Made by a program: the position numbers and the translations under genes
Notes under the pieces: generated by a model
What the model saw: only the letters and a program-made list of their open reading frames with translations
What the model was told of the DNA's origin: nothing
Databases searched by the model: none
Assembly (NCBI GenBank): GCA_003452915.1
Contig: DMMZ01000042.1
Span: 25,849-89,848, forward strand
Origin: Clostridiales bacterium
Lineage (GTDB): Bacteria; Bacillota; Clostridia; Oscillospirales; CAG-382
DNA length: 64,000 nucleotides
Direction: 5' to 3'
In this document: positions 59,888 through 64,000 of the stretch, piece by piece
How positions within the stretch are numbered: position 1 is the first letter of the stretch
How the letters are laid out: the number at the start of each line of letters is the position of its first letter

Positions 59888-61182
59888 AAATCAAATCAGT
59901 TGCATTTTATACATTGGGTTGTCGGGTAAACCAATATGAAACAACAGCTCTTGCCGAGCTTTTTATAAAAAACGGATACAAAGTGGTTGACTTTTCGGAG
60001 AAAAATGACCTTTATATAATTAACACCTGTGCGGTGACCGCCGAGAGCGAACGGAAGAGTGCTCAGATTATCCGACGGGCATTAAAAACAGGTGGATGTG
60101 TTGCTGTTGTCGGCTGTTATTCTCAGCTTGATAACACACTGGGTGGTATTGAAGGTGTATCTTTTGTAGGCGGTAGTAAGGACAAGACAGCGATTTTACA
60201 TGCCGCAAACAGTCTTTTAAAGGACAATAAAATACACATTGTTGTCGACACCGATTTAAACGATTACGGCTACGAGCATATGGATATCGGAACCGAGCAA
60301 ACAGATATTTTTTCAACCTGCAGAGCTTTTGTTAAAATACAAGACGGTTGCAACGGAAGATGCTCTTATTGCATCATTCCCAAAACGAGAGGTCGGGTCA
60401 GAAGCCGCCCTTTAGACGAAATTAAAGCGGAAGTCGAGCGGTTGTCTGCAAATGGATACAGAGAAATCGTTCTTACTGGAATTGAGACCTCCGCATACGA
60501 CTTTGCACCTCTTTCCGAGCTTATCCGTAAGGTCGATAAAATAAAGGGGATAGATCGGCTTCGTTTCGGCTCTTTGTCCCCTAATAGTATAACAGACGAT
60601 TTTCTTGCAGCAGCAAGGAATTCAGATTGTTTTATGCCGCACTTGCACCTATCGTTGCAATCGGGAAGTGACAGAATTCTAAAACTTATGCGTCGTCCAT
60701 ACAATAAAAATCAGATGTGCACAAAAATAGAAAAAGTGTACGGAACAATGCCCGACACACTTATTTCCACAGATATGATTGTAGGTTTTCCGACCGAGAC
60801 CGAGGACGATTTTTTACAGACAATGCAAATTGTAGACGATTATAAGTTATCGCACGTTCATGCTTTTCCTTTTTCATCACGTCCAGGTACAGAAGCTGCC
60901 TTGATGGAAGGAAAAATAACAATAGGTGAAGTTAAAAAGCGGAATGAACGCTTGATAAAGCATTCCTCCGAGATAAAAAATCTCGTTTTAGAACGCAAAA
61001 TAGGTACAAAAGCGAGAGTGTTGATAGAAGCATTTTCGCAAAATTTAGCTATCGGACATACCGAGGATTTTCTTGAAACTAAGTTTGTTCAAAACAATAC
61101 GAAAAAAGTCGGAGATATTGCGGAAGTAGATTTGGTTTCACATGAGAACGGTGTTTTATTAGGGAAAGAATTGCCGACATAA
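59884..61182 (+). CDS. mtaB: tRNA threonylcarbamoyladenosine (t6A37) methylthiotransferase MtaB
   Basis: A radical-SAM enzyme that turns t6A37 into ms2t6A37 in ANN-decoding tRNAs. I read it as 432 residues from an AUA codon at 59884: no ATG, GTG or TTG occurs in frame between the stop at 59881 and TTG 59914, which would cut into the conserved VAFYTLGCRVNQYET start. AAAGG lies 7 bases before the ATA. MTTase domain with Cys in LGCRVNQ, NTCAVTAESERKSAQ and VGCYSQ; radical-SAM CNGRCSYCIIPKTRGR with the CxxxCxxC; and a C-terminal TRAM domain (RKIGTKARVLIEA...). MtaB rather than MiaB from length and TLGCRVNQYE. Confidence 0.9.
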   Translation: MKIKSVAFYTLGCRVNQYETTALAELFIKNGYKVVDFSEKNDLYIINTCAVTAESERKSAQIIRRALKTGGCVAVVGCYSQLDNTLGGIEGVSFVGGSKDKTAILHAANSLLKDNKIHIVVDTDLNDYGYEHMDIGTEQTDIFSTCRAFVKIQDGCNGRCSYCIIPKTRGRVRSRPLDEIKAEVERLSANGYREIVLTGIETSAYDFAPLSELIRKVDKIKGIDRLRFGSLSPNSITDDFLAAARNSDCFMPHLHLSLQSGSDRILKLMRRPYNKNQMCTKIEKVYGTMPDTLISTDMIVGFPTETEDDFLQTMQIVDDYKLSHVHAFPFSSRPGTEAALMEGKITIGEVKKRNERLIKHSSEIKNLVLERKIGTKARVLIEAFSQNLAIGHTEDFLETKFVQNNTKKVGDIAEVDLVSHENGVLLGKELPT

Positions 61183-61279
61183 GCATCACACTAATTTTAC
61201 GTAGAATTGTCGGCTTTAGAAAAATGACATTTTCGCTGGTGTCAGCAAGATTTATGATATTATCTGAAAGGAAATTTTT

Positions 61280-62503
61280 ATGACTTCAACATGGGGAATA
61301 TCAGAGAATGTTTTGGATTTACTTGGCAGAGAGCCTACCGAACAGGAGGTAGTGCTTCTTGCCGATTATACAAATGAAGACGGAACTGCAAATAAATTAA
61401 TGAAGCGAATTGGAAGAGTTTATATTGATCATCCGATAATAGCGAAAGCTTTCAGCGATTTTGCGGAAAAAAGTGGCAGCGAAATGGAAAACTTCAGACT
61501 TGTCGATTTGCTTTCTTTCAACGAAAGCGTAAATAAGGATGGTTTTGTATACGGCAATGTGGGCGATTATATTCTGTGTTTTTCAAAAATGCCTAAAGAC
61601 AAAAAGTTGACAAAACATATTTACAATAATTCGGTCAACGGTATATACGAGCTTTTAGACCGCACAAACGGTGTAGCTATTGATCTCTCGCCTTTTCCTA
61701 ATGAGAATATGAATACACTGGCAAACAGAAGATTTGTATTTGCTAACAGAAGAAAAGCAGCTGTATTAACACAAAAAGGAATCGATGCAGGTGTACTTGT
61801 AACGATAATTGGTGTTGTTACTAGCGAAAAGCGAATTAAATTAATACGTAACGGCGTTAACGAAATTGATATTGAAAAAAGTATACTTTTTCCACATGAT
61901 AAAGGCGAAAGACTTGCTGTCAGTATAAGTAACAACGCGTTTAGAAATTATCAAAAAGGATACCTTTCGGTTTTTAGTTATAAATATTGCATATCAGCAA
62001 TGCAGCACAATAAAGTAGTTCTAGGTACAAGCGGAGATATTTCTCAGATTTTGACCATGCTTTTGGGCATTTATGCTGGCTCAAAGGTGCTTTCAATGAC
62101 TGCCGTAAAACTTGGTTTTACAAACGAGAAGGATATTAGTATATCTTCCGATGATTTAAAAATTAATTATGGTGACAAAATTTATCTTATCAAACCTTTC
62201 TGTAATAGCGAAAATATGCCATTGATGGATTCATATTCGCAGATTAACTCTTTTCTATATAATTCAAGTATGAGAAATTCATCTTTATCGGTTTACCCTG
62301 TTATTAATGATATAAAAACCGCAATTAAAATTATTGAGGGAAACAAATTCAATTTCGAACCTTCAAAAAACTACAGCATAAATGAACAAGCAGTTTGTTC
62401 TGTTTTAATAATAAGCCCAATGGAAGTAGAGGGAAAATTCATTGGAACGATCGGCCACATTCCTGTTGAAGAGCCTTCATTGGAAGATATTTATCAGATA
62501 TAA
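61280..62503 (+). CDS. hypothetical protein, 407 residues
   Basis: I do not recognise this protein. It is soluble, has no signal or membrane segment, and reads as two or three alpha/beta regions: about 50-210 (FRLVDLLSFNESVNKDGFVYGNVGDYILCFSKMP, GVAIDLSPFPNEN, NRRKAAVLTQKGIDAGVLVTIIG) and about 215-405 (HDKGERLAVSISNNAFRNYQ, SMTAVKLGFTNEKDISISSDDLK). The layout, with GDYILCFSK and repeated Asp/Gly turns, might suggest an AIR-synthase-related (PurM-like) fold, but no motif fixes it. GAAAGGAAA site before ATG; a terminator at 62531 closes it. It follows mtaB with a 97-base gap that contains nothing recognisable. Confidence 0.5.
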   Translation: MTSTWGISENVLDLLGREPTEQEVVLLADYTNEDGTANKLMKRIGRVYIDHPIIAKAFSDFAEKSGSEMENFRLVDLLSFNESVNKDGFVYGNVGDYILCFSKMPKDKKLTKHIYNNSVNGIYELLDRTNGVAIDLSPFPNENMNTLANRRFVFANRRKAAVLTQKGIDAGVLVTIIGVVTSEKRIKLIRNGVNEIDIEKSILFPHDKGERLAVSISNNAFRNYQKGYLSVFSYKYCISAMQHNKVVLGTSGDISQILTMLLGIYAGSKVLSMTAVKLGFTNEKDISISSDDLKINYGDKIYLIKPFCNSENMPLMDSYSQINSFLYNSSMRNSSLSVYPVINDIKTAIKIIEGNKFNFEPSKNYSINEQAVCSVLIISPMEVEGKFIGTIGHIPVEEPSLEDIYQI

Positions 62504-62530
62504 TTAATATAATAAATGTATAAATAAACA

Positions 62531-62558
62531 AGCGTATTGCATAATTTTGCAATACGCT
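62531..62558. terminator. bidirectional terminator between the 407-residue protein gene and the AbrB-like gene
   Basis: AGCGTATTGC (62531-62540) pairs perfectly with GCAATACGCT (62549-62558), 8-base loop; GTTCATTTTG follows on the plus strand. Confidence 0.75.
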
Positions 62559-62607
62559 GTTCATTTTGCTCTTTAGCTTTAATGTAATTTGAAGAGTTGA
62601 TTAATTA

Positions 62608-62856
62608 TTACTTCTGCAATTCAGAAAGTGTCTTTATGCAGTTGGTGCAAACTAATCTACCAAGATATTCGACAACTGTCTCGGTTTCTCCGCAAAATAC
62701 GCATGAAGGGGAGTATTTTTTAATTACAATTGTGTTCCCGTCGACAAAAAATTCTACCGGGGATTTCTCTTCAAGCCCCATAGTTTTTCTCATTTCAACA
62801 GGAAGTGAAATTCTGCCGAATTCATCAACCCTTCTTACAATGCCGGTACTTTTCAT
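62608..62856 (-). CDS. AbrB/SpoVT-type transition-state regulator with a zinc-ribbon tail
   Basis: An 82-residue protein. The swapped-hairpin AbrB domain is complete (STGIVRRVDEFGRISLPVEMRKTMGL...SPVEFFVDGNTIVIKKY, residues 3-48). The C-terminal half SCVFCGETETVVEYLGRLVCTNC carries two CxxC pairs (53-56 and 73-76), a small zinc ribbon as found in a group of clostridial AbrB proteins. Probably a DNA-binding regulator of stationary-phase or sporulation genes. GAGGGATAG site before ATG; its own consensus promoter lies just upstream. Confidence 0.9.
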   Translation of the reverse strand: MKSTGIVRRVDEFGRISLPVEMRKTMGLEEKSPVEFFVDGNTIVIKKYSPSCVFCGETETVVEYLGRLVCTNCIKTLSELQK

Positions 62857-62878
62857 GTGCTATCCCTCTTTTCGTCAT

Positions 62879-62907
62879 ATAATAACATGCATGGGAAAAT
62901 ATGTCAA
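62879..62907 (-). promoter_or_regulatory. promoter of the AbrB-like gene
   Basis: Minus-strand TTGACA (62907-62902), 17 bases, TATTAT (62884-62879), just after the HAD gene stop. Confidence 0.75.
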
Positions 62908-62914
62908 CACTTTT

Positions 62915-63706
62915 TTATGCAAAAAAAGGAATAATTTCACTAATTTTTTGTAAACAAAAATCGGGTGCATTTTTATCATTTATATCTTCTAATTTTGTTT
63001 CGCCTGTGAGTACAAGAATAGAAAGAATACCGTTATTTTTCCCCAATGCAATATCGGTATAAAGTCGATCGCCGACGATTGCGGTTTTGTTAAAAGGTAT
63101 ACCGCTAAGCTCTGAAATTAAATCTGCCGTCTCTTTATAAGGTTTTCCAAAGTACTTGGGAACCTTACCTGTTGAAGCGGTTATGAGTGCACAAATTGCA
63201 CCGCTGTCCGGAATAAATCCGTTTTCGGTAGGACAATTGAAATCTGGATGTGTGGAGTAGAATATTGCACCATTTCTGATAAGGTCACAGGCAACCTCAA
63301 GCTTTTTATAGGTGAGAGTAGTGTCAAAGGATGAAACTACTATTTTTGCCTTCTCTGATATTTCAATACCATAGGTTGCAAAACTCTGTTCAAGAGCAGG
63401 TGTGCCCACAAGATAAACCGGTTCCCCGGGGTGATGCTTTTTCAAGTATCTTGCTGTAACATCACCCGAGGATAATATTTCACTTCGTTCGGCTGAAAAA
63501 CCCATCTTGATGAGCTTGTCATAATAAATTTCTGTGTTTTTTGATGCGTTATTTGTAAAATATATGATCTTTTTGTTTGCTGCCTTAGCTTTTTTAATAA
63601 ATTCGACAGCATCCGGGAAAACACGTTCCCCGAGGTAGATTGTGCCATCCATATCCAATACGAACAGCTCTGTATTTCTCAGTCTTTCTTCTTTGTTAAT
63701 CAACAT
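62915..63706 (-). CDS. HAD-IIA family sugar/nucleotide phosphatase (NagD-like)
   Basis: A 263-residue HAD hydrolase: motif I FVLDMDGTIYLG near 16 (nucleophile Asp), YFTNNAS motif II near 50, the cap region (VYLVGTPALEQSF, VVSSFDTTLTYKKLE) typical of IIA/p-nitrophenylphosphatase types, Lys in FGKPYKE near 193 (motif III), and VGDRLYTDIALG near 216 (motif IV). Dephosphorylates a small metabolite, identity unknown. Its ATG lies 11 bases inside the end of the upstream gene, suggesting coupled translation. Confidence 0.9.
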   Translation of the reverse strand: MLINKEERLRNTELFVLDMDGTIYLGERVFPDAVEFIKKAKAANKKIIYFTNNASKNTEIYYDKLIKMGFSAERSEILSSGDVTARYLKKHHPGEPVYLVGTPALEQSFATYGIEISEKAKIVVSSFDTTLTYKKLEVACDLIRNGAIFYSTHPDFNCPTENGFIPDSGAICALITASTGKVPKYFGKPYKETADLISELSGIPFNKTAIVGDRLYTDIALGKNNGILSILVLTGETKLEDINDKNAPDFCLQKISEIIPFFA

Positions 63707-64000
63707 TAATTGTTACCTTTACCAATTCGCTCTGAGAATAATCATTATCTGCATAAACATAGAAGCAATCTTCACCACCGAAGCCTTTTGCGGGTATGTA
63801 TGTAAAATTCCCGTTGCTACTGAAAGACAATGTTCCGTATTTTGGTGCATAAGCAAGTGACAGATAAGCATTCTCGCCCTCAAACTTTATTTTTTCATTT
63901 GTAATTTTCTTGCTGACCTCGCAGTCAAATTTCTGATCTGCGCTTACAATCGGTGTCGTATAGGTAAGAGTTCCTTTGATGAATTTGTAAGTGTCGTCAC
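63696..64000 (-). CDS. C-terminal part of a large surface protein with a Big/cadherin-like tail (5'-partial)
   Basis: An open frame enters from the right edge and runs 101 codons to TAA at 63698-63696, overlapping the HAD start. No start codon is needed, as the gene continues outside. The last ~55 residues (AYAPKYGTLSFSSNGNFTYIPAKGFGGEDCFYVYADND...VKVTINVD) match the tail of the lipoprotein at 26236-28773 (STKYGTLKLAKDGRFSYKPFDGFTGEDSFF...YEIKVNVG) closely in pattern. The preceding ~45 residues (YKFIKGTLTYTTPIVSADQKFDCEVSKK) may be a linker or the end of another domain. A second member of that surface-protein family is likely. Confidence 0.7.
   Translation of the reverse strand, partial: DDTYKFIKGTLTYTTPIVSADQKFDCEVSKKITNEKIKFEGENAYLSLAYAPKYGTLSFSSNGNFTYIPAKGFGGEDCFYVYADNDYSQSELVKVTINVD

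Noticed and set aside
59914..61182. TTG 59914 as start of mtaB
   Set aside because: It would remove the first beta strand (VAFYT) of the conserved N terminus and has no ribosome site at proper distance.
1..64000. CRISPR array, rRNA, transposase or prophage structural genes
   Set aside because: No regularly spaced repeats, rRNA sequence, DDE transposase or phage structural motif was found on either strand.

Overview
The window is about 64 kb of AT-rich, gene-dense chromosome from an endospore-forming member of the Clostridia, probably a gut-type Oscillospiraceae/Ruminococcaceae relative. The reasons are: PolC-type replicative polymerase, AddAB recombination nuclease, the forespore/mother-cell proteins SpoIIR, SpoIIQ and SpoIID, RNase M5-like and AbrB/SpoVT-type proteins, a CIRCE-like operator on hsp20, strong Shine-Dalgarno sites with many TTG starts, and consensus TTGACA-N17-TATAAT promoters. 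Most of it is ordinary chromosome; the accessory part is about 28.9-32.3 kb.

Layout. 1-6.9 kb: end of polC, then an operon of PHP phosphatase, Lrp regulator, aminotransferase and ispE. 7.0-8.3 kb: a GNAT relic with two frameshifts and a lipase-like SGNH hydrolase. 8.4-17.9 kb: DUF1836 regulator, spoIIR, addB, a frameshifted YjbR-like gene, addA, a HIRAN-like protein and hsp20 behind a half-degenerate CIRCE. 17.9-23.9 kb (minus strand): a frameshifted methyltransferase, spoIIQ-spoIID, a polytopic membrane protein, and a second SpoIID-domain protein coupled to a small exported protein. 24.1-28.8 kb: a cytoplasmic TIM-barrel glycosidase-like protein followed by a multidomain lipoprotein. The last gene of the window (partial, right edge) carries the same C-terminal tail domain as this lipoprotein.

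Accessory region. tRNA-Leu(CAA) at 28.9 kb is followed by a 1.56-kb unit: two gap-free ~266-bp direct repeats flanking a serine recombinase gene that has lost its 3' end. Beyond it lie a C-terminal fragment of an unrecognised protein joined to a truncated aspartate-semialdehyde dehydrogenase gene. That gene still has a full upstream control region: consensus promoter, a 13-codon leader peptide with four consecutive Thr codons, and an intrinsic terminator. This looks like leader-peptide (thrL-like) attenuation, unexpected in a group that usually uses T-boxes. A 38-codon C-terminal recombinase relic ends the region.

32.3-46.1 kb: SGNH hydrolase and galT; a Ca2+/Mn2+-type P-type ATPase behind a yybP-ykoY riboswitch, with its terminator; divergently, gltX and glnS; then a minus-strand group (small membrane protein, DUF1893, ECF S component, ferredoxin-type aldo/keto reductase, tsf, rpsB). 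46.2-52 kb: a membrane-anchored beta-propeller protein with its ECF sigma factor, an AGE-family epimerase, and a BspA-type LRR lipoprotein. 52.2-64 kb: alaS, hinT-like, a phosphoribosyltransferase preceded by four perfect hairpins, comEC-holA-RNase M5-mtaB, an unrecognised 407-residue protein, an AbrB-type regulator, a HAD-IIA phosphatase and the edge gene. mtaB appears to start at an AUA codon inside an ATAA stop/start overlap.

At least five accessory genes are broken (GNAT, YjbR-like, methyltransferase, asd, recombinase) while I see no break in the housekeeping genes, so the lesions look like real decay rather than random sequencing error.
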